A DNA stretch of 64,000 nucleotides from Apoda limacodes (GCA_946406115.1 OX291549.1:20669901-20733900); one strand, 5' to 3'; counted from the first letter of the stretch, positions 23,408-34,974 are shown. The notes: a model not told the origin generated them from the sequence alone. Numbers and translations: made by a program.

Positions 23408-23545
23408 GGTGCATTTTGTTCACAGCTTCAATGCATTTAATGTCATAATCCAGCCAACTAAAAAGGAATTATTGGCTCATTCTCTGTAGTTGGATTAGTG
23501 ACATTAAGCGCAGAATGTATATTATGCCGGTGAACAAAACGCAAC
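23408..23545. mobile_element. Small MITE-like inverted-repeat element, 138 bp
   Basis: The ends GGTGCATTTTGTTCAC and, in reverse complement, GTTGCGTTTTGTTCAC match at 14 of 16 positions. Pairing continues inward through TTAATGTCA and AATCCA(G/A)CCAACTA-like strings, so most of the element is palindromic. Noncoding. Confidence 0.7.
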
Positions 23546-25235
23546 TATTATTAAAAAAAAAACCATTTGTTCGGGTAAAACAAAGTAGGCTAAGTGCAAG
23601 ATAGGACATTCTTAATCAAACCTTTTCATTCCCAAATAAAAACACATTGATTGTAATAAATGTATCAAGTTTATTTTCAATTTTCAATAGCTATATTAAA
23701 TTTTATCTTTGTAAAATATAAATAATTCGGATTTAACAACAATTATATAAACTTATTTTAACACCCCACTATTTAACACTCCCCTTAATCAAAACGGCAG
23801 ACATACAGACAAACAAACACCAAGGCATTTCATCAACGTTTAATTTTGTCAATTTGTTACACCAAAAATTATTTTCACAATAGTCCTGAGAAACTTGTAG
23901 AATGCACTAACATTAATCATGGTTTTCTCAGGATCCGAAAATATTTCGCTACTTTGAAAAGTTGTCGACTTGTTTGCATTTTTCTTGTGTTATCGTACCA
24001 TTTATAGCCGGCTGGGCAGTCTCGGCTGTCATGGCTACGCTAGCTATGTGCAAGCGCATAAAAACTGGACTCGACGGAATGGTTCTCGCAGGCGCAATTA
24101 AGTCCAAGGTCTCAGGGTTATCAAACCCGTGCAGGCGACTTGAGATGCGAGTTTCGCCGCACTCCGTCGCAAAAAAATATGGCGAATTATAAACTTGATG
24201 GCATTAAAAGATAATAGTTTAGTTAACTGCAAGTTCTGTCTGTACAATCATAGGTTATGGCGCCTTTAGTTCTTCGCTATAATAGCCAAATTAAAAATAT
24301 CAGACCAAGGATGTGGTAGAAGAGTCTTCATTTTATGTCTGGAAACTTAATCATTGTTTCATTTTTTAGTGGTTATTAGCAAAACTCCAAGCAAGAAGTA
24401 TCAGTGTAGGTCAGTGAATGGTTCTGGCTGAAAGCCACATGGCTCTTAACTTGTAGGAAGTCAAGGCTACTGCATATGCAATACTGAATCCTGTTCGTTG
24501 ACTCTACGCACTTGACAGCGTCTGGTGTTATTCACCAATGTGACCTGCAAACCAACTACATTACCGTTCTTGATAGAGCGGCAGAGCTCTTACATAATGC
24601 ATCTAGGCAATACAGTCAGAGTTAATAGAACCTAGTCTCTTCATAAGTGCACCTTAATCTCACTTTCCTACGACCGCAACTCGTTTAATGACTTTCAGTC
24701 ATTTTCTATTGCTAGAACTCGATTACATCGCACGATTCGAAAGCGAACTTTAAATGTGAACTAGTACTGACTGAGCGTGAAATCAGAGATAGTACGATAG
24801 GCCCTTGTTTAAGTGTTGATTAGAATGTAATCTGCGCTGCCTATCGAGTTGTAATGGTATTTCAAGCAAGGGTTACCATTTACACGAATGATATCGAAGT
24901 ACGTGTGAGAATGAGCGATGGTAAAGTGTTAATTATTGGCATTTAGTTTCAAAGTTTACCATGGTACTTAATTTGTACATTTAGATTTATAGTTAAGTAA
25001 CTAGTATGGTAGTAAAAGATGAATAGACGCTTTTAAAATGGCTCCTCAATTAGGACTCAATTAGAATTTATTAAAAATACACAGGTTGTGTATGTTTTTG
25101 TGTTTGTGTGGATTTTTCTCTCTCATAAACACGAACTCATATAAGCCCTCATACACACGAACATGGACACTCAAATAAATAAAAAATAACTTTTAGGTTC
25201 ACATACTTGTGTATTCTATACATCAGTTTCATTTA
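23546..25235. other. Unassigned sequence, GC-richer in parts
   Basis: The patch at 23990-24190 and the segment 24380-24900 are less AT-rich than their surroundings and may be unique regulatory sequence or old repeats. A 76-codon frame at 23962 has no recognisable domain. Confidence 0.35.
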
Positions 25236-25480
25236 TCCTACCTACTAATATTATAAATGTGAAATGTTTGTATGTATGGATATTTCTTACCCATTCACAA
25301 TTCAAAATACATATAGGTTAGGCCCTGGAATAGAAAATAGGCTACTTTCTATCCCGAAAAATTCAAATGTTCCCGCGACAATAACTATAACTGAGCTTGC
25401 TTTAGCCAACTTTATCATAATTAAGGAGTTCCACGCCGATATTCGACTTTAGGGCAGGCGGGACCGCTAGCAATGTCTAG
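25236..25480 (+). mobile_element. Helitron-like non-autonomous element
   Basis: It starts A|TCCTACCTACTAATATTATA and ends ACCGCTAGCAATGTCTAG|T. TC at the 5' end, CTAG (CTRR) at the 3' end and insertion between A and T are Helitron hallmarks. The interior shares AGGCTACTTTCTATCCCG with sibling copies. Noncoding. Confidence 0.65.
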
Positions 25481-25528
25481 TTTTACTTACTTATCTGAGT
25501 TTATTAGTCAATGTGAATTGTTTTGGCC

Positions 25529-25831
25529 ATGGCTGAAAATTATTATCACTCATCAAATTTGCACGAATTTTGTAAAAATAAATTAAGAGACATTAATCAC
25601 GCTTATAGTCAGAAAAATGTAATAATTGAGAGGCCGGTTGAGCTTTATGAGCTTATTTACGAGCTTTCTCGAAAGTCTTGTTTTTTGTTACAAAATAACG
25701 TTAATGTGAATTATGGCCGTCTGTTTGAACAGCCTGGCTCTAAATTGTCAGGAAATGAGCACCAATATTGCTATAAAAAGAGAACAATAAATCTTAATAA
25801 AGAATCACCTTGGGTATTGTTAAATACCTAA
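25529..25831 (+). CDS. Unrecognised 100-codon open frame
   Basis: An ATG in a strong context (GGCCATGG) opens 100 codons ending in TAA. The product starts MAENYYHSS and includes ERPVELYELIYELSRKSC, GRLFEQPGSKLSGNE and KESPWVLLNT. It is rich in Asn, Tyr, Leu and Glu with no signal peptide, membrane span or domain that I can name. It lies between two Helitron-like elements. A 100-codon frame can arise by chance in 64 kb of six-frame sequence, so it may be a small orphan gene, an exon, a passenger sequence or noise. A GTAAGT donor lies 23 bases after the stop. Confidence 0.25.
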   Translation: MAENYYHSSNLHEFCKNKLRDINHAYSQKNVIIERPVELYELIYELSRKSCFLLQNNVNVNYGRLFEQPGSKLSGNEHQYCYKKRTINLNKESPWVLLNT

Positions 25832-25884
25832 AAAGAGATTAAATTATTTAAAATGTAAGTACTCTCAATTCATTTAAATCATAA

Positions 25885-26107
25885 CTAGCTTTTGCCTGTG
25901 GCTCCGTCTGAGCTAATTTCGCTTAAAGGCGTGGGATTTCTATGACAACTCCCTGATTATATTCTAATAAATTAAATTCTAGCAATTAATAGCTGTGGAT
26001 TAGGTAATAGTTTTTCTGCGGGAATTTTTGAATTTTCCGGGATAAAAATAGCCGGTGTCTCCGATGCTCGTAACAATCTAACTTTCGCAATTTTAATATT
26101 AGTATGA
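25885..26107 (-). mobile_element. Helitron-like non-autonomous element
   Basis: Read on the minus strand it starts TCATACTAATATTAAAATTG and ends GGCAAAAGCTAG, flanked by A and T as in its siblings. It contains the conserved GGGATAAAAATAGCC module on the plus strand. Confidence 0.65.
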
Positions 26108-26936
26108 AAACTAAACGCAACAAGTAAATTTTTTTAAATACTTCGCTATCCATTACTTAGTCAAAAAATATATTCACAGAATAGTACAAAAATATAAAGA
26201 TAGTTAAAATGGTCAATATATCTGTGCTATTATGTGCACTATTATATATTATTGTTCATTAATAATATCTTCTGAAGTAGATATTATTGATAATAAAATT
26301 ATAAGTAATATAAATTTTTCCTAGAGTAAAAACTCAAACACGATTAAGATTATTTATTCTGTAAATAGAACTTTGTCTAATAACGCTATATTTTAAAAAA
26401 AGATGTTTGTTACTTCTATTATTATGATATTAATGGACAAAAAGTAATTAGAGTACTCACTTCTGACTTAAAGACATAACGAAATAGTATAAAAAAGAAT
26501 CACACACACATTTTGTTAAAATGTGTATAATATAGCTTGATTCGCCCGCGCACATTTTGGAACACGCTGTGTTATTTTACATTCCTACATCTGAATTGAA
26601 AAACATCCTATGTTTCCATTACCTATACTCGCTGTGCCAAATATCAGCTGAGTACAATATTCGACAAAGTGGCAAAACTTTATTCGGAACCATTATCATA
26701 CATAACTGCCAGGCACAGGCCACCTCCGTAGATAAAAAAAAACGGGTTGTCTAAGTATCTTTGAGGTTATGCACAATGATTTGATGCCCACATGAAGTTT
26801 TTTGAAGGTTAGTGGAAAAAAAAACTGGTTGCACTCCGGCAGTGCCGGCATAAGTGTAAACTTGAATATTAACTATTTAGTTTTTCCTATACTAGCTATT
26901 TACTTCCCATCACTTCGTATACATATTTATTTATTA
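26108..26936. other. AT-rich sequence, no gene recognised
   Basis: Only chance frames. ACTAGCTATT at 26891 may be a scrap of a Helitron-like end. Confidence 0.4.
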
Positions 26937-27166
26937 CTAGCGGTCCCGGCGAACGTTGTTCCGCTGCCGTTCCTCTGTAACCGAAAGTTGGTGTTTACCT
27001 AAAGTGCCCGAGTCCGGCTCGCACTTAAAAGATCGAGATAAAAACTATCCTATCTTTTAAGTTGGATCAAATAACAGATAGTTACGAAGTTTGATCAAAA
27101 TCGGTTCAGTAGTTTAGAAGTCCATCGCGGACGAACAACGTAACACGTAATTTTTATATATATAGA
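26937..27166 (-). mobile_element. Helitron-like element, TATATA-start subfamily
   Basis: On the minus strand it starts TCTATATATATAAAAATTAC and ends CGCCGGGACCGCTAG, with T following. The internal plus-strand module AAAATCGGTTCAGTAGTTTA is typical of this group. An AAGTGCGAG-type scrap at 27002-27020 lies inside it. Confidence 0.65.
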
Positions 27167-27982
27167 TAAATAATAATGTTTGTTCATTTATTTTTTAGAC
27201 GTAGTATATTTGACATCGCAATCTGTCATAGAATTAAAATCCCATATTCAACCTCCCTGTACTACTCATAATCCCCATATACTAAAAATAAAAACTAGTT
27301 CCGTCTTACGAATTTTCGATCAGGTCACGTGTCCTTAACCGAGTTTAACATTTTTTGCCCATCACAAAAAAATGCACAACGCCGCTTAAGAAGTTTTCAC
27401 ATCATAAACAATTAAACCTTAAATAGATTAACTTTGTTTTAGTAATTTAATTCTTTAAAAAATTTTCGAATACCTTTAGTAGTGACAGCAAATACGTATA
27501 TATAAAGGTATTCTTTTGTGCGAAATCCTAATCGTACTTCAATTGTAATTTAATGGCTTCACGGCAGCTACCTAACCTGTGCACATACGTTAATATTTAT
27601 TACCTATGAAAATAGAATGAAAAAAATAATAATTGATGTGCGATATTCTGATTTCTGTCTAAAGCTACATACTTTAGCTAAATTCACAAAAAGCTCAACA
27701 AACATGAAATACCATGTTCTCCATAGCCATAAAGACAGTGGCTGCCAGCATACGGACAAGTTATATCCTGATATTAGAATATCACTTAGCTACTCAATTC
27801 GCAAATAGGTCAGCATGTACAATGCAATGGCGCGACAGCGACCGTTGTTTCCTACACCCGCGTTGCATACCAATGCTTCTGGCAAGTGCATAAGTTGCGT
27901 AACGCATTTGATTACTCACGCTTATATGAACCTACGTAATATCACTGTAGTGAGTGAGATTATATTCGTATATATTTTTGTA
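27167..27982. other. AT-rich sequence, no gene recognised
   Basis: Short chance frames at 27617-27808 and 27815-28054, the latter running into the next mobile element. Confidence 0.4.
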
Positions 27983-28210
27983 CTAGCTTTTGCTAGCGTT
28001 TCTACCCGCCCTAAATTCGTTTATTGGTGTAGGATTTCAACGGCAACTTCTTAATTATAGATAACAAACCGACTCACACTTGACGTTTTCAAGTTTCCTT
28101 CCTCGGCTCTATTCCATGCAAACTAACATCTTATTCGGTACAGAGCGGTTAAAGCGTGAAGAGATAACAGACAGACAGAGTTTCTTTAGCATTTATAATA
28201 TTAATATGGA
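27983..28210 (-). mobile_element. Helitron-like non-autonomous element
   Basis: On the minus strand it starts TCCATATTAATATTATAAAT and ends AGCAAAAGCTAG. The plus-strand order CTAGCTTTTG, GGATTTCAACGGCAACTTC, AGCGGTTAAAGCGTGAAG, AACAGACAGACAGAG matches the copy at 46.0 kb. Confidence 0.75.
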
Positions 28211-28649
28211 TTTAAACAACTAAATATTTCGATTTTATATACAAGTTTTTTTACCAAAAAATTGATGTTTAAATAGTTTGTTTTTACGTTCCTTTTTATC
28301 CAGGAAAATTTAAAAGTTACCATAGGAATAACTATAAACGAATTCTACATTGATAAAATTTTAGCTATAGCTTGCTGCAGCTGTAATAAAGAAGAATCCC
28401 ACTCCGATAATCAAATTATGCGCCGGCAGAGCTGCAGGCAAAATCGGTTCCCAACTTTTTTATACCTACCATTAAGTACCTGATTGGTATAGGTTCTTAA
28501 GTACGTAACACATGAACGACACTTCAATGAACTTTGTCACGTATTTTGTATAAATTTGTGAAGTGAAAAAAATAACTAATAGTGACCTACAGATACCTAG
28601 TAAATCAATGTTACAAATACATAATCTTCAAAGAATTAAGAAATTACCA
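28211..28649. other. AT-rich sequence, no gene recognised
   Basis: No feature seen. Confidence 0.4.
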
Positions 28650-28959
28650 TCTATCCCATAAATATTGTAAATGCAAAAGTTTGGGTGTTTGGTTGTTTGT
28701 TACTCAATCACGCTTTAACCATTGGATGAATCGGGAACCGCTGACCCGATTAAGATGAAACTTAGTATGGGGATAGTTTGAGTCCCAGGGAAAAACATAG
28801 GCTACATATGTTATTCATCCCGGAAATTTGAAAAGGATCTATTACTGAATTCCAGGAATGAACGATAGCTACAGCTATAGCTTGCTTTAGTAAACTTTTT
28901 TAGTATAATTAAGGAGTTGCCGTTAGAACCTCACGCTGACAACCGCTGGCAAAAGCTAG
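28650..28959 (+). mobile_element. Helitron-like element, about 310 bp
   Basis: It starts A|TCTATCCCATAAATATTGTA and ends CGCTGGCAAAAGCTAG|T, with the internal modules TTAACCATTGGATGAATCGG and ACATAGGCTAC. It is the longest copy of this family in the window. Confidence 0.7.
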
Positions 28960-28969
28960 TACATTATAA

Positions 28970-29061
28970 ATATACATACATAAAAATAATATTTCTTCGT
29001 TTGAGACTCCCTAAAGGTTAGAATTAGAAGTTTTCATACAAAATGCTATATTATCTATTTA

Positions 29062-29130
<69 letters not shown>
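28970..29130 (-). repeat. SINE tail fragment and long (TA)n microsatellite
   Basis: 28975-29015 matches the tail of the SINE at 20.6 kb (CTTCGTTTGAGACTCCCTAA). It is followed by a (TA)n run from about 29064 to 29126, near 31 units. Confidence 0.7.
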
Positions 29131-29131
<1 letters not shown>

Positions 29132-29220
29132 TACATCATTTACAAGTCTCTAGTAGTTGTTCGTAATTTTATGGTTCCGGAATCCAGAGTAACGATGTTA
29201 GGATTTTTATTGGCCAGAGA

Positions 29221-29300
29221 TGAGCCTCAATAGCTCAATTAGTTGAGCACTTACACGATTGTAATGATAGTTGCAGGTTCAAGTCCTGACTAAAGCAAGG
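29221..29300 (+). mobile_element. tRNA-like SINE head
   Basis: Box A (TAGCTCAATTAG) at 29231 and box B (GGTTCAAGTCC) at 29276 are correctly spaced for a pol III type 2 promoter. The head equals that of the 20.7-kb SINE in opposite orientation (GAGCACTTACACG). The anticodon arm is not a clean stem, so it is not a tRNA gene. Confidence 0.7.
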
Positions 29301-29964
29301 CTGATCTATTCGACTCCACATTTGCTATAATTAACGAAGTAAAACTTAGTACTTACAACTTCATTAGCTGTTACATTTACTTTTACTTACAAATGCAAGC
29401 AATATAAACACGTAGACAGACTTGTGAATTATTCAGAGGCGAGATGAGAATTTTTAAAGGAACTTGAACTGTATATGAATAATTATTATGTAACATAACT
29501 TTTATTGTTATAATAAAAATGGCTGTTTCCGAAAAATCAAAAATCGAATAGTCAAAAATATTTTATCATAATTTTTTTTTAAATAAGTGTGAGACGAAAT
29601 TCAAGAACCGTGTAAATGTTATTTTATGTAATTGCAAAATTGGCAAGGAACCCGTGGTGGCGGGTTTAAGCTGTCTATCCAATCCTATTATAACTGACTT
29701 CTGGCAAATTACCTAGACTTTACGTCGAGTGGGAGTTGAAGTCAATGCTTCCTGTGACATATTGGAAACAAGTTATTTAGTGAGAGTTGGGCGGCGTTTA
29801 GACGGTACCACAAAGAAAAGGGGGGAAATGTTTGTCACAAAACAATTCTAAAGTCAACTAAAAATATGATTTATTGCAATAGTTACTAAATAAAATAACT
29901 AAAATACACACCGTAACCATAACCTGAATTGGCCCCCGTCTGTTGGCAGTCTTTGAATAAGGGA
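29301..29964. other. AT-rich sequence, no gene recognised
   Basis: No feature seen apart from a short GC-richer patch at 29640-29830. Confidence 0.4.
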
Positions 29965-30337
29965 ATACTATTTGAAGCGCCTTTCAGCGTGCTCCATACA
30001 AACGAATTTCTCACTTATGTTTGACACTTGCTAATTAAACACTACGAAATGAAATTGAAGATATGTTCTAGTAATAAATATCTCGGTCTTCAGTGTGCCA
30101 GTTTTCTATTAAATTTTATAGTTCAAAAGTTATACAGGTTTCTAGTTTTTCATACAAACGGTTTCGGAAATATTTCTAGTTAATAAAAACATTTCGCAAG
30201 ATTTTGGTAAACCACGGACATAGGTATTCGACTTAGGATTATGACTAAGAAATTTCACAGTGATTGATCAGTAAATGTCAAAAACAAATAAGAAATTCAT
30301 TTGTATGCAGACCGCTGCGAGGCGCCGCGAATCGCAT
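29965..30337. mobile_element. MITE, 373 bp, copy 2 of the 9.4-kb element
   Basis: It aligns end to end with 9419-9804, sharing TTCACAGTGATTGATCAGTA, AAAAGTTATACAGG and the end GAGGCGCCGCGAATCG. The left inverted repeat is more diverged here (ATACTATTTGAAGCGCC). Confidence 0.8.
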
Positions 30338-31080
30338 CCTCATACCGGTGTAGAATTTTTTCACACAAATTTTTTTTTTCTATTTTTGTTTTAATTTAAA
30401 AAAAGAACAAAAAATTAAATGCGTCATTTACTTACACCCTTGATTCTGTGTTTGAGCCGGAAAAAGCAACGGAATTCTTTATAATCTCGGTCAACATTAC
30501 ATTACAAAACGAAATAATATTCCGAATTCTATGCCAATGCTAGGGTATTAAGTATATAGTTTGGCTAACAAAGTTCAAATACCCACATGTGGTTGCTCAC
30601 ATACTTCGTTCACCGCAGGTTTTTGTTAACACAAAGTTTAGATCATAGATTTTTTTAGACTTTGACGTTTGTTATCCAGATGCGACCCGAATATCGCACC
30701 ATGAGGAAGTCATTTTGTTAATGTCATATTTTTTGACAGTTGCTGTTAAAATAATCCCACCAAAATATTATCGTAAACATGAATGTATATCGTACTAAAC
30801 TTAAATTTGCGTGTGTTATAAAACAAGTGAGTAAGTTTGACAATTTGTTGACTTTGACTTTGATTTTGTCCTTGCCTTTACATTTCAACGGAGCATCCAT
30901 TTGGCATAGGGATAGTTTAAAAAGACGGAATAGGATATAGGCTACTTTTTATACTGGAGAATACAAAATTCTACCTAGACGAACTATAATTACAGCTATA
31001 GCCTACAGCGAGTTGACGTAGAAATCTCACGCTGATAACCGAATTTAACGCGGGGACAGCTTTGGGCAAAAGCTATATTT
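30338..31080 (+). repeat. Unassigned sequence ending in a Helitron-like 3' part
   Basis: At 30848-30870 a (TTGACT)n-like string resembles a LINE tail. From about 30905 the modules GGGATAGTTTAAAAAGAC, ATAGGCTACTTTTTATACTG, CTCACGCTGATAACCG and GGCAAAAGCTAT follow the Helitron-like family, with a decayed end (CTAT for CTAG). Confidence 0.5.
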
Positions 31081-31123
31081 CTTGAATAAAATATTTTTCT
31101 ACAGAAAAGCAATATATAATATA

Positions 31124-31310
31124 CTAGCTGACCGGGCAGACGTTGTCCTGCATGATACCGACTGCAGCGCCATCTGCCGGGCTGATTAGTGAATCTTAAC
31201 CATCCAGGGCGCCACACAAACGCATACAAAAAAATTCATTCAAATCGGTCGAGCCGTTTAGGAGGAGTACAGTGACATACACACGTACAGTAGAATTATA
31301 TATATAAAGA
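31124..31310 (-). mobile_element. Helitron-like element, TATATA-start subfamily
   Basis: On the minus strand it starts TCTTTATATATATAATTCTA and ends CTGCCCGGTCAGCTAG|T. The internal plus-strand module CAAATCGGTCGAGCCGTTTA marks the subfamily. Confidence 0.75.
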
Positions 31311-32760
31311 TTGTGTATTGCACGCGTGGGTGCAAAAGAAAGAGAAAATTACTCTGCTGTTGAATGCATTTTTTTCTACACGGTGTTTGATCTTTTGCTA
31401 AATATACTTTCAAACGAAAATCTTAAATAATAAAACATGTTTACTTTAAAATATGTTTACTCTTGAGTAAAAATGCTTTTGATCGATAAAGTGGTTGTTG
31501 AACAATATTTTCGAGGGCGAACTTTACCAGCAATTTGTAAGATTTTGTCTTGATGTAAGCATTGAAAATATAACTACGGTTAATAGTTAATCATATTTTC
31601 AAAAACCGTTTATATCACTATATAAAAATTACCAACATTTTATAAAGTAGACCTACAGCATGATTTATTTTGTAAAATGTAGAATAATTGCAGAACGCAA
31701 ATTCAAAGCCGGCAAAGCAACGCAAATAGCATTGGTAGCAGCGCAAATTGAAGATAATTATAACTAATTGCAATTCATGGTCATGGACAATAAGCACCAA
31801 TAAGCAATATCATGAGAAGTTAAGTCGAAGGTCTGCATTTACCTATAAAATGAGCTAGGAAGTTGACTGTATACGACCTTAAATCCAAATAAAAAATATT
31901 TTGTCACACAGAAATGTATCAGCCATGTTTTCATAATCTGCTGCAGATATGAAAAATTCGAATTCTGTAAGTATATATTTATTGTTTTTGTGAATAATGA
32001 ATTCAATCATTACGCCATTACATGAAATTGTTCGTTTACTACTTAGCACATAATATATAATATTATTTTTTTCACACAGAGAATATCCAAATATTAGTGG
32101 CAGGTGTGCAACGGCTTCGCTCGAAAACCGCAAATCGATGTAGAGTTTAGCCGTTTGGCACACATGTACTTTTTCCACCATAACCCCCCCCCCCCCCCCC
32201 CTAGGACACACCTAGGACTATATGACATCATTTGCATTACGGGTCATATCATTATAAAAATTACCAATAATTCTTATCCGAGAATAATTGCTTATTAGGT
32301 AGCTACAGGGATTTCAATGGAAATTTTATTTTTTGCCATAGAGTGCGTATACTATTAAATAGATATAAATAATGTTTACAAAATAATAAAGTAAGAAGAT
32401 AAAGTAAATAATTAGTAAGTAAAAAGTAATAAATATATTGGTATATACATATGTAATTAAACCGAATGCACATCAATACTTTAAAAACATTTATTTTCCC
32501 CGGATATTTTTTGAGGTTAAATTTATTATTCGCCTAAACATGTAAACGATGACTGGGATTTAAGCATAACCCATTATAGCGATTGCCAACAACGGTGTTA
32601 CAATGGACATTTAAGAATGCTTGTTCTATTTCCACTGGAAACCAGCCAAGACTGGGCAAAATCAAGCTAGTTAAAGGAAACCGATAAAAATAGCTGTCAT
32701 TCTAGAACTTTCCAACAACTAAAACTATTACTTATAGACAGTATACAGATTTGAGTAAAA
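31311..32760. other. AT-rich sequence with an 18-base poly-C tract
   Basis: The C run occupies 32184-32201. A 110-codon frame on the minus strand (32211-31879) starts at a non-ATG codon and reads through the G run, and I regard it as chance. No gene recognised. Confidence 0.5.
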
Positions 32761-32969
32761 TCTATACTAATATTATAAATGCGAAAGAAAGTCTGTCTGT
32801 CTGACTGTTTCGTCTTCACGCTTAAACCGCTGCTGTAAAGATTAAAATGAAATATGGCATAAAGTCTTGAAAACGTCAAGTGTAAGTTTTTTTTCTATAA
32901 TTGAGAAGTGGCCGTTAAAAGCCTACACCGATAGCCGAATTTATGGATGGATCCGCGGGCAAAAGCTAG
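32761..32969 (+). mobile_element. Helitron-like non-autonomous element, 209 bp
   Basis: It starts A|TCTATACTAATATTATAAAT and ends CGCGGGCAAAAGCTAG|T, with GTCTGTCTGTCTGACTG and CACGCTTAAACCGCTG modules. This is the best preserved pair of ends in the window. Confidence 0.8.
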
Positions 32970-34074
32970 TTAGGTATAATTTAACGTAGAAATCCTCAAC
33001 TATGTAATGAACCACTAGCAATTTACGAATCACATGCGCATCGATCCTAATGTCAACAAATGACAGTGACGGAAATACCTTCAGCCAAAAGGACGTCGTC
33101 GAAAACTCAATACATTTGAAGTCACGTACAAAACAAAATCAACATCACGAACCTTCAATTTAGCTCGCTAAAGTGGTTCCGTAAATAAAGGCAAGTATAT
33201 TAGAATAGTTAAGTGCAAATAGTGCGCCAAGTTATCGAGAGTCGACTGCGAGTCGCACGTCGCACGGGTCACGGGCACGTATCGATATATTTATAGCATC
33301 GTAACTTGTACCAATGATCGGTTGCTAGCAACTAAACTGGCTGTTCTACCGGCATGCCCATTGTTTCTGCTACTTATAAAAATGTAATAGCTACAAGCGC
33401 AAAACTCAACAATAAGTGCATTTGTTTAATTTTCTTTTACCATTCTTATAGCCTAAGCAATAACTCGAGGTTTACTGCTTTATAAAACTATTATTTCAGA
33501 TTCCATTACGTAAGGCAGTTTCTGTTGTTGTTACGTACTTGTATTAATTTATTCTTAAAAAAATTAAAATGTGAGGCGGTGCAATATGTTAAAAAACTTA
33601 AAAGTTATTGGAGGTATGATTACAAGAGACGATTGTAATTATACGTGCAGTCATAAACAAGGCGAAACCTTTTGACTTTTAATTATTGTACGCAACCAGC
33701 AATAGTCGATCGTTTTGGCACAAACGTGTGCCCTTTAATCGAGACGAATAATTCATTACCAAGAACCACGACCATGGAATTGTATCATTTATTTATTTCG
33801 CAGAAGCTTACAATATAAATACAAGTAATAACACGTAGTGCACCATCATTCGATTTAACTTACCTATTTTACAATTCCTAAAATAGTGTTTACTAGACTT
33901 CTTCTTTCTTCTTCTGTATGTTAGTGTTCTGTTATTAAATTACATACATTAATATCCTTGCTCTGCGCAACTGATGTTAATTGCTATCCTCAACAACCCC
34001 TATGCCTTTATTTGTAATTTTGTACGTTTAACAAGTGTTTATTGTAATAAAATAAAACAAGAACTCTGGATAAA
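32970..34074. other. Unique-looking sequence with a CpG-rich patch
   Basis: At 33235-33345 the sequence GAGTCGACTGCGAGTCGCAC, a TATCGATA at 33280 and the palindrome GTTGCTAGCAAC stand out. This could be a promoter or enhancer, but no adjacent exon was recognised. Confidence 0.35.
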
Positions 34075-34084
34075 CTGCCGTGCT

Positions 34085-34872
34085 TACTGATATTTTTTTT
34101 TTCCGGATCTGATTATGCAGTTGGCTGTTGCACGGGCTTTTTGGGGCGAGACTCTGAAGAAGCCTCAGACCCTATAGCGCCCAACGCTCAAGGGCTTCCC
34201 ACGGGGGGAGCCTCGGCTTGGGTTGTCGCTCTCGGAGGCGTCCTTTCGACCGGCGTGAGCCTCGTACCCGAAGGTGAGTCATCGCCAGGAGGGGAGTTCC
34301 CCGTGACGCGGGTGCGGTTGCGATTGAGTGGGGGCGAGAAGCGCCCCGGCACTCTTTGATACCTCGTGTATCCGTTTGGGCGCCGACGAACCCGGGGACG
34401 TCGGCGTCGTGTTTGGAGGGAGGCCCTATTGGGGGAGGTCGTTGAGACTAATCTCGCTATCCGGATAGCGAGATCGTCATCTGGGACCGTTAGTACGTGC
34501 CGAGGCCGCCTAACTATTGTTTTACGACCATGCCGAGGTCGATCGGGGGGATAATACGTTGTGGATTGCATAATTAGTCGATTCGGGTGATTTTGTGTAC
34601 GCTCGAAAAAGCGGACTGCTAGATCATTGAAATATTGGGGAATCGAAGGGAGTTCGAAATCTCTGTGTAGGTCCGCATTGCGTACCGCAGTGAAAGCGGT
34701 TTTGGAGGGTCTGAAGTTTGTGGAGATTGCGCTTGGATAACGCAAAGACTACGCCAGCATAAGCTAGTATGGGGCGGATGCAAGTTGTGTAAAGATTCAG
34801 CTTATTTCTAAGCGACATCTTATTGTACTTGCCTATCATGGGATAAAGACAACCGAGGACAAAAGCGATACT
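34085..34872 (-). pseudogene. Jockey-clade LINE, ORF2 C-terminus and 3' UTR
   Basis: The minus-strand frame AFVLGCLYPMIGKYNKMSLRN and NLYTTCIRPILAYAGVVFA is the thumb region of a Jockey-type reverse transcriptase. After a frameshift near 34690, RNADLHRDFELPSI, RRPRHVLTVPDDD and an Arg/Pro-rich basic tail follow, ending with a stop at about 34188. The 3' UTR with CAAGCCGAGGCTC and a poly-A tail ends at 34091. It is 5'-truncated, lacking the endonuclease and the catalytic domain. The basic C-terminus is typical of the clade. The same 3' UTR occurs at 17.7 and 19.0 kb. Confidence 0.85.
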
Positions 34873-34974
34873 ACTATTTTGGTATGAAATAATTTTATTT
34901 AGGTGTAGTCAATAATAGATAATATACCTACTTAAGTTTTGACTTTTTTTTCGGTAAAGATTATAATATGATAT

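Noticed and set aside
31879..32211. 110-codon minus-strand frame
   Set aside because: It starts at a non-ATG codon, reads through an 18-base homopolymer and has no recognisable domain.
34141..34554. Plus-strand Gly/Arg-rich frames
   Set aside because: They are complements of the Arg/Pro-rich C-terminus of the Jockey-type element on the minus strand.
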